Shown: positions 17,081 to 24,888 of the stretch, piece after piece | Position numbering within the stretch: the first letter of the stretch is position 1 | How the letters are laid out: the number at the start of each line of letters is the position of its first letter | Source of the DNA: Thalassospira sp. HF15 | Lineage (GTDB): Bacteria; Pseudomonadota; Alphaproteobacteria; Rhodospirillales; Thalassospiraceae | Direction of reading: 5' to 3' | Assembly (NCBI RefSeq): GCF_011806525.1 | Contig: NZ_JAAVKI010000002.1 | Coordinates: 310,001 to 374,000 of the forward strand | DNA: 64,000 nucleotides | Position numbers and translations under genes: made by a program | The notes under the pieces: model-generated | Told to the model about the DNA's origin: nothing | Databases searched by the model: none | Seen by the model: only the letters and a program-made list of their open reading frames with translations

Positions 17081-18325
17081 TTATTTTGCGTAGGAAATTG
17101 CCTGCTGGAATTGCTCCTGACCCTCTTCCGGGCTCATATCTGCACTGTTCCAGAAATTGGAGATGCTGTCATCAATCGCACCCGACACCGCACTTGGCAC
17201 ACCGAACAAGCCAGTGCTGACAAGGTGCGTTTTCTTGTCCTGAAGGGTTTTGATTGCGGTTTGCGCACAGACGTCAAAGCTGTCCGCAGGAACATCAAGA
17301 CGGGCCGGAATCGATCCCTTTTTCTTGTTAAAGGCAATCTGCACATCGGGTTCAAGCATCACCTGCGCCATCAGCGCCTGTGCCGGAGTCGCATCCTCGC
17401 CATCCATGGCCGAGAACGCAAAGGCATCCACGGTCATGATATAGGCTTTATCAATTGCCGGTGCGAAGGCACAGCCGACAGTCGTACCGGGCTCGATCCC
17501 CGCAGCAATAATTTCACCTTTGGCCCAATCGCCCATGAACTGGAAGGCGGCATCACCCTTGGCAACCATGTTTGTTGCTTCGTTCCAGTTCCGTCCCGGG
17601 CTTGCCTCGTCGACAAATGGCTTCAACGCGGCAAAGGTTTCAAACACCTTGCGCATCGTATCTGATTTCAGAAGGTCATCATCAAGCGTGCTGTAAAGCT
17701 CGGCATAAAACTCACGACCCGCAACACCCAACAGGACGCTGTTGAACATGATGCGTTCCTGCCAGGGCTGACCACCAAGACCAATCGGGGTCACGCCAGC
17801 GGCCTTAAGCTTTTCTGCCGCAGCAATAAAGTCGTCCCAGGTTTCCGGGACCTCAACGCCAGCTTCTTCAAGCACAGACGTGTTATAGAACATCCAGTTC
17901 TCGCCATGGATGTTGATCGGTGCGGCAATATAATTGCCGTCATATTTCGCCGCTTTGACAATCAACGGCGGCAGCTTTTCATCCCAGTTTTCAGCCGTTG
18001 CGACCTCGCCAACATTGGCCAAAAGCCCCTGATCGGCCAATTCGCGCAGTTGCTGACCAATGGAAAACTGGAAAACAGCTGCCGGATCGCCGCCCAGCAT
18101 GCGGTTAACCGCCGCTGCACGCGCATTGCCACCACCGGCAATCGGGGTATCGACCCAGGTTCCGCCTTTGGCCTCGAACGCCTTGCGGATTTCGCCAAGG
18201 GCTGCCTGTTCACTTCCCGAAGTCCACCAATGCAGGACTTCTGCAGTCTGGGCATGAAGTGCACCGGCGGATATACCGACGCTCAGAAACGCCGCACATG
18301 CGGCAAATTTTGAAAATTTCATCAT
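17081..18325 (-). CDS. sugar ABC transporter substrate-binding protein
   Basis: This 414-residue periplasmic binding protein of the family-1 type delivers sugar to the permeases. It has a Sec signal peptide (1-25, basic MMKFSK, hydrophobic core, ALHA cleavage region). The mature protein begins AEVLHWWTSGSEQAALGEI, close to GtsA-type glucose/mannose binding proteins as I recall them. It is the first gene of the operon and is transcribed from a promoter overlapped by a palindromic operator. GtsA-like features and the beta-glucosidase suggest glucose or a beta-glucoside as ligand. Confidence 0.92.
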   Translation of the reverse strand: MMKFSKFAACAAFLSVGISAGALHAQTAEVLHWWTSGSEQAALGEIRKAFEAKGGTWVDTPIAGGGNARAAAVNRMLGGDPAAVFQFSIGQQLRELADQGLLANVGEVATAENWDEKLPPLIVKAAKYDGNYIAAPINIHGENWMFYNTSVLEEAGVEVPETWDDFIAAAEKLKAAGVTPIGLGGQPWQERIMFNSVLLGVAGREFYAELYSTLDDDLLKSDTMRKVFETFAALKPFVDEASPGRNWNEATNMVAKGDAAFQFMGDWAKGEIIAAGIEPGTTVGCAFAPAIDKAYIMTVDAFAFSAMDGEDATPAQALMAQVMLEPDVQIAFNKKKGSIPARLDVPADSFDVCAQTAIKTLQDKKTHLVSTGLFGVPSAVSGAIDDSISNFWNSADMSPEEGQEQFQQAISYAK

Positions 18326-18387
18326 AACGGATGTTCCTCCCTAAAGGACACGTTCACGCCCGACTTCTTATTAATGTGCACGGTCGG

Positions 18388-18409
18388 AAAATCGTAACGT
18401 TACGATTTT
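18388..18409. promoter_or_regulatory. LacI-type palindromic operator O1
   Basis: This is a perfect 22-bp palindrome with each half reading GTTACGATTTT outward from a central AACGTT, the core expected for LacI-family repressors. It covers the predicted start point of the ABC-operon promoter on the minus strand. The LacI gene two genes away is the likely binder. Confidence 0.75.
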
Positions 18410-18410
18410 T

Positions 18411-18439
18411 TTGATAAGCGCTTTATTCACCCTTGTCAA
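18411..18439 (-). promoter_or_regulatory. predicted promoter of the sugar ABC operon
   Basis: On the minus strand a consensus -35 TTGACA (18439-18434) is followed after 17 bases by -10 TATCAA (18416-18411). The start point then falls near 18404, inside operator O1. The -35 box overlaps the -35 box of the divergent promoter. Confidence 0.5.
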
Positions 18440-18460
18440 TCACCAAAACCTTACCATAAT
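18433..18460 (+). promoter_or_regulatory. predicted promoter of the beta-glucosidase gene
   Basis: A -35 TTGTCA (18433-18438) and a -10 CATAAT (18455-18460) are spaced 16 bases apart. The start point would be near 18467, between the two operators. It shares its -35 region back-to-back with the ABC-operon promoter. Confidence 0.45.
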
Positions 18461-18496
18461 GGGCGCATACAAGAATACGGAATGTACTTTCCTGTA

Positions 18497-18518
18497 TTTT
18501 CCGAAACGTTACGATTTT
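18497..18518. promoter_or_regulatory. LacI-type operator O2 (one conserved half)
   Basis: The right half GTTACGATTTT (508-518 of this 18-kb block) is identical to that of O1. The left half keeps the central AAC and a few bases. The centre lies 109 bp from that of O1, close to a whole number of helical turns, so looping is conceivable. It sits downstream of the predicted glucosidase promoter. Confidence 0.6.
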
Positions 18519-18564
18519 GGATGCATTCAACAAAGACATCCAAGGCTAGGGCAAGGAAGCGAAC

Positions 18565-19896
18565 ATGACCAAATCATTTCCTGACGGTTTCCGCTGGGGT
18601 GTCTCAACATCGAGTTATCAGATCGAAGGTGGCGCAAAAGATGACGGGCGCGGTGCCAGCATCTGGGACACATATTGCGCAACGCCGGGCCGGGTTGCCA
18701 ATGGCGATGACGGCAGTGTCGCCTGCGACCATTATCATCGCTGGGAGGAAGACCTTGATCTGATCAAGGGACTGGGCGCGAAACATTACCGGTTTTCCGT
18801 GATGTGGCCGCGCGTGATCCCAGACGGCACCGGCAAGGTGAATGAAGCCGGTTTGGATTTTTACAGCCGCCTGATCAACGGCATGCTTGAACGTGGCCTT
18901 GAACCCTGGCTGTGCCTTTATCACTGGGATTTGCCGCAGGCTCTTCAGGATCGCGGTGGCTGGACCAACCGCGACATCGTCGACTGGTTTGGTGACTATA
19001 CCGAGCTTCTGGTAACCCGTCTGGGTGACCGGGTGAAATCATGGGTCACCTTTAACGAGCCCAATGTCGTGGCGTGGATTGGCCACGAAGAAGGCCGCCA
19101 TGCGCCGGGGATTACCGATCCGCGCGCCGCAATGCGCGCCGCCCATCACCTGAACCTGTGCCATGCACGCGCAACCGAGGTGATCAAGAACCATTATCCC
19201 GATGCGCCTGTCGGCTTTGTCTTGCCGATGCACAAGGGCTATACGCTTCCGCATCGTCGCGAACAGGATGCGCATCTGATTGATCTGTTCGAAGCCAAAT
19301 GGAACGGCGTATTTCTTGATCCGGTGTATTATGGCCGGTATCCCGACCTGATTATGGACCGTATGGCGCCCCATATTCAGGATGGTGACCTTGAAGCCAT
19401 CAAAACCAAGGTCGATTTCCAGGGATTGAACCAGTATTTCCCAAGTTATATTCAGGCTGCCGAAGGTGAAGCATGGCCCTTCAAGCATGCCCAGCCGCCC
19501 AATTATTTCCGCCGCACCGAAATGGGCTGGGCGATTGACGGGGATTGCTTCTATCGCACGATGAAAATCCTGCAGGATGATTATGGCAATCCACCAGTTT
19601 TCATCACCGAAAACGGTGGTGCCTTCACCGATATTCCGCAGGCAAACGGCCAAATCGATGATCAGGACCGCATCGCCTATTACACCGAATATCTTGAAGC
19701 GTTGCTTCGCGCGTCCTCCGAAGGTGCCAATATTCAGGGTTACATGCCGTGGTCACTGCTTGATAATTTCGAGTGGGCGTATGGCTATGAAAAGCGTTTC
19801 GGTCTGGTGCATGTTGACTACACCACCCAGAAGCGCACCCCCAAGGCATCCTATGATTTCATGCGCAAGGTGATTTCACAGAACGCATTGCCATAG
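18565..19896 (+). CDS. GH1 family beta-glucosidase
   Basis: This 443-residue glycoside hydrolase splits terminal beta-linked glucose (or related sugars) from short oligosaccharides. The GH1 signature FRWGVSTSSYQIEG is at the N-terminus. The acid/base is Glu165 in TFNEP and the nucleophile Glu348 in ITENGG. The late WSLLDNFEWAYGYEKRFG segment forms the sugar-binding subsite. No signal peptide is present, so it acts in the cytosol on sugar brought in by the divergent ABC importer. The LacI gene follows 50 bases downstream on the same strand. Confidence 0.95.
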   Translation: MTKSFPDGFRWGVSTSSYQIEGGAKDDGRGASIWDTYCATPGRVANGDDGSVACDHYHRWEEDLDLIKGLGAKHYRFSVMWPRVIPDGTGKVNEAGLDFYSRLINGMLERGLEPWLCLYHWDLPQALQDRGGWTNRDIVDWFGDYTELLVTRLGDRVKSWVTFNEPNVVAWIGHEEGRHAPGITDPRAAMRAAHHLNLCHARATEVIKNHYPDAPVGFVLPMHKGYTLPHRREQDAHLIDLFEAKWNGVFLDPVYYGRYPDLIMDRMAPHIQDGDLEAIKTKVDFQGLNQYFPSYIQAAEGEAWPFKHAQPPNYFRRTEMGWAIDGDCFYRTMKILQDDYGNPPVFITENGGAFTDIPQANGQIDDQDRIAYYTEYLEALLRASSEGANIQGYMPWSLLDNFEWAYGYEKRFGLVHVDYTTQKRTPKASYDFMRKVISQNALP

Positions 19897-19946
19897 GCCA
19901 ACCGGGCGCTTAGATTGTCCGAAATTTGAATGGAACGGACCTGTAT

Positions 19947-20987
19947 ATGTCTGCTGCTCGCCCCAATTTGCGCACGATTGCCGATCGGCTTGGATTGTCG
20001 ATCACGACAGTCTCGCGTGCGCTGAAAGACGGGCCGGAAGTCAAACCCGATACCGTTGCGCGGGTAAAGGCAGCCGCAGCAGAAATCGGTTATCAGCCAG
20101 ATGCCCGTGGCGTCATGCTTCGAACCGGCAAAACCATGCAGGTCTGTTCCATTCTGTATTCCCCCGAAGTCGGCGATTATGGCGATCCGGGCTTCCTGGC
20201 CCAGGTCGAAAGCCTGACACAGGGGCTTGAAGCCGATAATTATTCCCTGCTGGTGCTGGCCCAGACCCGCGGCGAAGATCCGCTTGATCCGGTGCGCAAG
20301 GTCCATACCCAGCGTCTGGCAGATGCTGTGGTGTTTTCGCGCACAACCTTGCAGGACAGCCGCGCGAAATACTGCCTGCAACATGACTTTCCGTTTGTCA
20401 GCTTTGGCCGTACCGAACTTCTGACACCGCACGCCTTTGTCGATCACGATGACGAACAGGCCGCCTATGATGCTGTAAAACGGCTTCTGGATGATGGCCA
20501 TCGCAAGATCGGCATGATTGATCCGCCCGAAGCCCTGACCTTTTTCGGATATCGCAAGCAGGGGGCAAGACGGGCCATGATTGATGCCGGACGTGATCCG
20601 GACAGTCTGATCTGGATGCCGTCGGACATCTCGGTTCGGGCCGCACGCGAATCAATAACAAAGCTTTTTAGTTCTGAGCGCGACGTCACGGCTGTTGTCT
20701 GCGCAAGTCAGATGACAATGATTGGCGCGCTTGAAGCATTGATGGAGCTTGGCATGGACACCATCCGCGACGGGATTGGTGTTGTCGGGTTTGGCGGCAT
20801 GCCGTTCCGTATGCTGTCTCGGCAAAAGCTTGCCTATTACTACCAGCCGCAACGCCATGTCGGCGAAGTTCTTGCCCGCCATCTGCATGACCTGATGAAC
20901 GGCACGCCGCCCGAAAACCTCCAGACCCTTCTGCCGTATCACCGCATTGATGACCTTGCCGCCTTCCGCGAGGGCGAGGATTTCTAG
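19947..20987 (+). CDS. LacI family transcriptional regulator of the sugar cluster
   Basis: This is a 346-residue repressor. The N-terminal HTH (about 4-50) reads NLRTIADRLGLSITTVSRALKDG followed by the hinge, and a periplasmic-binding-protein-like effector domain covers about 60-335. ATG 19947 starts the canonical HTH and follows a GGAC stretch; a TTG at 19926 would add seven residues. It lies 50 bases after the beta-glucosidase gene and is probably co-transcribed with it. It likely binds the palindromes between the glucosidase and the ABC operon and is released by an imported or processed sugar. Confidence 0.9.
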   Translation: MSAARPNLRTIADRLGLSITTVSRALKDGPEVKPDTVARVKAAAAEIGYQPDARGVMLRTGKTMQVCSILYSPEVGDYGDPGFLAQVESLTQGLEADNYSLLVLAQTRGEDPLDPVRKVHTQRLADAVVFSRTTLQDSRAKYCLQHDFPFVSFGRTELLTPHAFVDHDDEQAAYDAVKRLLDDGHRKIGMIDPPEALTFFGYRKQGARRAMIDAGRDPDSLIWMPSDISVRAARESITKLFSSERDVTAVVCASQMTMIGALEALMELGMDTIRDGIGVVGFGGMPFRMLSRQKLAYYYQPQRHVGEVLARHLHDLMNGTPPENLQTLLPYHRIDDLAAFREGEDF

Positions 20988-21025
20988 GTACGGACCGGCT
21001 TAGTCGGCCTGCACCGGCTATCCTT

Positions 21026-21553
21026 CTAGCTGTCCTTGGCGTCCTTCTCGGCCTCTTCATTGGCGACCCAGCGCACCAGCATCAGCTCGACCGGTTTCAG
21101 CGCAACCAGGATAATAAAGGTCAGAACGGTGGCAATAATCACGATATGCCAGGCCGCAAGCGCGCAGGCGATGCCAAGCGCTGCCGTCATCCAGACGGTT
21201 GCAGCAGTGGTCAGCCCCGTAACCGACATGTTCTTTGGTTCGCGTAAAATGACACCGGCACCGATGAAACCAATCCCGGTCAGAACACCCTGCAAAATCC
21301 CCTGAACCACGCGCGACAACGCATCGGGATGATCAATCAGATCCTGGAAATGCACCGCTACGACCGACACCACCGCCGCACCAAGTGACACAAGGGCCAG
21401 TGTCCGCATGCCGGTCGGCTTGCCATTCACATCGCGGTTCAACCCGATCAGCATGCCAATGACAGTTGCCGCGCACAGGCGCGCGATCATATCGATGACG
21501 CCAATATCGAAATATTTTTCCGCCGCGGCGAAATAGGGAAGGTCGGTCAGCAT
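21026..21553 (-). CDS. MgtC/SapB family membrane protein
   Basis: This 175-residue inner-membrane protein has about four to five hydrophobic helices. Family motifs are AATVIGMLIGLNRDVNGKPTGMRTLALVSLGAA and GVLTGIGFIGAGVILRE. The C-terminus is short and charged, lacking the extra ACT-like domain of Salmonella MgtC, so it belongs to the widespread short subgroup. MgtC proteins affect magnesium or phosphate homeostasis and membrane potential; the role here is open. It is a single gene, convergent with the lacI gene. Confidence 0.88.
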   Translation of the reverse strand: MLTDLPYFAAAEKYFDIGVIDMIARLCAATVIGMLIGLNRDVNGKPTGMRTLALVSLGAAVVSVVAVHFQDLIDHPDALSRVVQGILQGVLTGIGFIGAGVILREPKNMSVTGLTTAATVWMTAALGIACALAAWHIVIIATVLTFIILVALKPVELMLVRWVANEEAEKDAKDS

Positions 21554-21916
21554 GCGATAAACCCTTGCTATTCAAACCTTCCCCAAACGCTTCGCACACA
21601 CTCAATGTTCCGATGTGATGCATTCCCAAGCAGTTCATCGATCAAAATCAGGCGGGTGTTGTTATGATAGGGGTCTGAACCCAATTGAATGCTTGAAATG
21701 GTATTAGAACAATCAAGAGATGCTAGGAAATCGCCGCAGCGCGGGGTGATCCCCGGGCAAGGTGATTGACGACGCAGGTCGCGGATTATTCTGATGTCCC
21801 CCGGGATCGGAGGCATTTGCACGGCCTATTGCGTCGCTTCACCTTGAAAGGCAGCGAGCCTTTCTGCGGTAAAGCTCCTGATATCCGCACAAATGCCTCG
21901 CGACCATTTCAGGCAT
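21554..21916. other. non-coding gap between mgtC and a LysR gene
   Basis: This 363-base gap has no supported gene. Most of it is the inverted-repeat element annotated separately. The rest is about 117 bases upstream of mgtC that should hold its promoter. Within the element are several short hairpins, for example GAAAGGC-AGCGA-GCCTTTC at about 21846-21864. Confidence 0.6.
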
Positions 21917-21934
21917 TCAATTGGGTTCAGACCC
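21671..21934. mobile_element. MITE-like element with 31-bp terminal inverted repeats
   Basis: The left arm (21671-21701) and right arm (21904-21934) are reverse complements with a single mismatch over 31 bp. Both outer ends read GGGTCTGAACCC inward. A second perfect 10-bp inverted pair lies inside (GAGGCATTTG at 21810-21819, CAAATGCCTC at 21890-21899). There is no transposase frame in the 264 bp. TA dinucleotides flank both ends (21668-21669 and 21935-21936), as expected for Tc1/IS630-type insertions. The right arm supplies the last five codons and stop of the LysR gene. A structured RNA gene is the alternative reading. Confidence 0.6.
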
Positions 21935-22831
21935 TAGCTCCATGTCGGATGCCTTGTTCATCAGCCATTCAAAGAACAACGCAATCCGGGGGTCACGCTT
22001 GGGCGGATCAAGCGTGATCAGAACATAATCATAGCCCGTCGCAGCCATGCCATGGGGCGCAATCAATCGCCCGGATGTCAGATCATCGGTCACAAGAGGC
22101 AAGGGGCCGATCGCCGTACCAAGCCGGTTGACCGCCGCCTGCAGCGCGAAAAAGAAATGATCGAAATACTGTTCGCTTGCCGGAGTTGCATCGCTGCCAC
22201 TGGCGCGTTTCCAGTCATCCCAGGCATCGGGGCGTGTGCGTGTATGCAGCCAACGGGCGTTGGATAAATCCTTTGAAAGAATGGTTTCCCAGCATTCCGG
22301 ATCACAAACCGGTCCGGCATATTCCGCCCAAAGATGGGTTGTGATGTAATGATCGGAAATGCCGTAATCCGCACGACGAATGGCAACATCACAGCCATCC
22401 GCCAGCAAATCCACGGGTCCGCCCGCAAGCCTCAGATCAATATTCAGATCCGGGTTGGCCTCGCGGAAATCGCCAAGACGCGGCATCAACCAGCGCATCG
22501 CAAGGCTGGGCTCGCACGACACGGTCAGTATCGGGGATGCCTTGTCATGACGATGAATATCCTCAATCGCCTGATCAAGTCCGTCAAGCGCACCCGTTGT
22601 GGACTTCAATAACCGCTCACCGGCGGCTGTAAGCCAGACACGACGGTTACGGCGCACAAAAAGCTGAACGCCCAGGCGTTCTTCGATTTGCCCAACCGCG
22701 CGGCTAATTGCCCCATGCGTCAGATGCAACTCATCCGCCGCACGCGAAAAGCTCTGGTGGCGGGCTGCGGCCTCAAAGGCGGGCAGGGCCGCCAAGGGTG
22801 GCAGGCTGCGTTTTCTGTGAATATTACTCAC
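21917..22831 (-). CDS. LysR family transcriptional regulator (GcvA type)
   Basis: This is a 304-residue regulator. The HTH (about 10-65) reads LPAFEAAARHQSFSRAADELHLTHGAISRAVGQIEERLG, followed by a LysR substrate-binding domain (about 90-295). The SLPPLAALPAFEAAARH start is typical of the GcvA/AmpR branch. I prefer the GTG at 22831; another GTG at 22894 would add 21 residues. It diverges from a LysE exporter gene about 100 bases away and probably controls it. The last residues GSEPN and the stop codon come from an inverted-repeat element, so the original C-terminus may have been replaced. Confidence 0.85.
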   Translation of the reverse strand: MSNIHRKRSLPPLAALPAFEAAARHQSFSRAADELHLTHGAISRAVGQIEERLGVQLFVRRNRRVWLTAAGERLLKSTTGALDGLDQAIEDIHRHDKASPILTVSCEPSLAMRWLMPRLGDFREANPDLNIDLRLAGGPVDLLADGCDVAIRRADYGISDHYITTHLWAEYAGPVCDPECWETILSKDLSNARWLHTRTRPDAWDDWKRASGSDATPASEQYFDHFFFALQAAVNRLGTAIGPLPLVTDDLTSGRLIAPHGMAATGYDYVLITLDPPKRDPRIALFFEWLMNKASDMELGSEPN

Positions 22832-22931
22832 AATATATACCAGTATTTTTCGATTTTCCGACGATGTGAACAGTTTGATACTGAAATTACTCACACATCA
22901 AATGAATTCATCATCCACAAAGGATCACACC

Positions 22932-23633
22932 ATGCCGGAATTCGCGGGCGATATCTTATCGATGGAAATCATTGCGGTTGGCATCATCACGATTCTTGCC
23001 GTGATCAGCCCCGGCCCGGACTTTGCCATGGTGACACGTATTGCCCTGACGCGCGGCAGGCGCGCAGGTGTTTTTTGCGCCATCGGCATTGGCAGTGGCG
23101 TTTCCGTCCATCTGGCCTATACCCTGATCGGGCTTGGTGTCGTCTTTGCCAGCAATGTCTGGGTACTGACCAGTTTACGCTATCTTGGCGCGGCCTATTT
23201 GATCTGGCTGGGGTTATCGGCCCTTTGGCCCGACATCCGCCTCCTGCTTGGCAAGCACAAGGCATTGAGCAACAAAGACACTGATGCCATTTTACCCGCA
23301 ACCACACCGGGGCCGGATCAAAGCCAGAACAGTCGGAGCAGCGGCAGCGGATCGGCGTTTTGGATCGGTTTTGCCTGCAATGCGCTGAATCCGAAAACCA
23401 TGTTGTTTATCGTATCGTTGTTCAGTCAGGTGATTTCACCAAACACTCCGATCGCGCAGGAAGTCGGGTATGGTGTCTATATCGCAGCCTGCCACATGAT
23501 CTGGTTTGCGCTTGTCGCAACGGCCCTGACCCTGCCATCGGTGCAGGCGCGCATTTCTGCGATCAAATCATGGATCGAACGTGGCGTTGGAATCTGTCTC
23601 GCCAGCTTGGGCATCAAGCTTCTGGCAAGCTAG
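22932..23633 (+). CDS. LysE/RhtB family amino-acid exporter
   Basis: This 233-residue inner-membrane protein has about six hydrophobic segments. The family signature is ITILAVISPGPDFAMVTRIALTRGRRAG near the N-terminus, and GFACNALNPKTMLFIVSLFSQ follows in the second half. A Ser/Gly-rich cytoplasmic loop (about 115-140) separates the halves. Members export amino acids such as lysine, threonine or homoserine lactone. ATG 22932 has AAGGA seven bases upstream. It is divergent from a LysR gene that probably regulates it, the usual lysE/lysG arrangement. Confidence 0.9.
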   Translation: MPEFAGDILSMEIIAVGIITILAVISPGPDFAMVTRIALTRGRRAGVFCAIGIGSGVSVHLAYTLIGLGVVFASNVWVLTSLRYLGAAYLIWLGLSALWPDIRLLLGKHKALSNKDTDAILPATTPGPDQSQNSRSSGSGSAFWIGFACNALNPKTMLFIVSLFSQVISPNTPIAQEVGYGVYIAACHMIWFALVATALTLPSVQARISAIKSWIERGVGICLASLGIKLLAS

Positions 23634-23654
23634 GGCGCACCAGAACGGCAAGAC

Positions 23655-24086
23655 TCAGATAAACAGCATCTCACCAGTTTGCTTGGCATCATTGAGGAAC
23701 GTGACAACACCACCGGTCTCAATCGACAATTCTTCGCGCTTGGCCTCGTTTTCCAGACCAAGGGCACGCAGGCCCATCTCGCAGACCATGAATTTGGCGT
23801 CCAAACTGGCGCAGGCCGAAAGCAGTTCTTCAAATGTCCCGATGCCGCGCGTCGAATAACTGAGATCAATCGACGTCGCGGTTGCGCCGTCAACTTCGGT
23901 GCGCAGATGACGCCAGCCCGACGGCGCAAACAGTGCGCGGCTGGCATCCATGGTGAAGAAAAGCGTCACGTCACGGCCAGACGCAAGCGCGGCCGATGCC
24001 ATTACGAGTGCGTAATGAACCTTTTCATAGGATCCGGAAAACACCACGAGGGAGAGTTTCTTCGGGCTTTCATTTTCAGTGCTCAT
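23655..24086 (-). CDS. DsrE-like sulfur-transfer family protein
   Basis: This is a 143-residue protein of the DsrE/DsrF/DrsH superfamily. A beta-alpha start (KLSLVVFSGSYEKVHYALVMASAALA) and the conserved cysteine in AKFMVCEMGLRALGLE (about residue 102) match the DsrE2-like branch, whose members carry or transfer persulfide sulfur. It begins 11 bases inside the 3' end of the moeB gene, so the two are translationally coupled. With the upstream binding protein this forms a three-gene operon. The specific partner is unknown. Confidence 0.8.
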   Translation of the reverse strand: MSTENESPKKLSLVVFSGSYEKVHYALVMASAALASGRDVTLFFTMDASRALFAPSGWRHLRTEVDGATATSIDLSYSTRGIGTFEELLSACASLDAKFMVCEMGLRALGLENEAKREELSIETGGVVTFLNDAKQTGEMLFI

Positions 24087-24879
24087 GGATTGAAAGGTCC
24101 TTGATTGTGGCGTTTTCTGAACAGGTCGGGCAGCCCGGATCGCGCGGCACCTTGATCTTGCGGAACGAGGCCGACAGGGCATCGATAATCAAAAGTTGCC
24201 CCGAAAGGCCATCGCCAATGCCCATCAGCTCTTTGAGCACCTCTGTCGCCTGAATGCCGCCGACCATGCCAACAACCGATCCCAGGACGCCCCCTTGGGC
24301 GCAAGACGGAATGGCATCTTCGGGCGGCGGAGCATGATAGATGCAACGATAGCAGGGATGCGGTTCGCCAAGATGGGCCTTGAAGGTCGATACCTGCCCG
24401 TCAAAGCGCAGGGCGGCACCGGAAACCAGCGTCTTGCCCGCCAGATAACAGGCATCATTGAGCAAAAAGCGCGTATCGAAATTATCCGATCCGTCGGCAA
24501 TCACGTCATAATCGGCAATCAGATCCATGACGTTTGACGCATCAAGCCGGGTATTGTGGGCATGCACGGTAACTTCGGGGTTCATGTCGGCCATGGTGGC
24601 CTTGGCACTTTCGACCTTGGGCGTTCCTATATCCTTCATGCCGTGTGCAATCTGGCGTTGAAGATTGGAAAGCTCCACGGTGTCGGCATCGACAATACCA
24701 ATTGTCCCAACACCGGCAGCGGCAAGATATATCGCAAGTGGCGATCCAAGCCCCCCAGCGCCAACAATCAAAACCCGACCATGCTTGAGCTTCATCTGCC
24801 CCGTGCCGCCAACCTCCCTAAGGACGATATGGCGGGCATAGCGTTGCACTTCATTTTCGCTGAAATCGAAATCACTCAC
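24076..24879 (-). CDS. moeB: HesA/MoeB/ThiF family adenylyltransferase
   Basis: This 267-residue E1-like enzyme adenylates the C-terminal glycine of a ubiquitin-like sulfur carrier such as MoaD or ThiS. The nucleotide loop VGAGGLGSP is at 39-47. Zinc ligands are Cys176, Cys179, Cys250 and Cys253, and Cys193 is in the position of the catalytic cysteine. No C-terminal rhodanese domain is present. It is coupled to the DsrE-like gene downstream and lies nine bases after a binding-protein-like gene. Its carrier could serve molybdopterin, thiamine or another sulfur pathway; the neighbours do not decide. Confidence 0.9.
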   Translation of the reverse strand: MSDFDFSENEVQRYARHIVLREVGGTGQMKLKHGRVLIVGAGGLGSPLAIYLAAAGVGTIGIVDADTVELSNLQRQIAHGMKDIGTPKVESAKATMADMNPEVTVHAHNTRLDASNVMDLIADYDVIADGSDNFDTRFLLNDACYLAGKTLVSGAALRFDGQVSTFKAHLGEPHPCYRCIYHAPPPEDAIPSCAQGGVLGSVVGMVGGIQATEVLKELMGIGDGLSGQLLIIDALSASFRKIKVPRDPGCPTCSENATIKDLSIHEH

Positions 24880-24888
24880 GCGGTCAAA

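Noticed and set aside
21568-21822. Short open frames inside the inverted-repeat element
   Set aside because: Low similarity to anything, no binding sites, and one crosses the element boundary.
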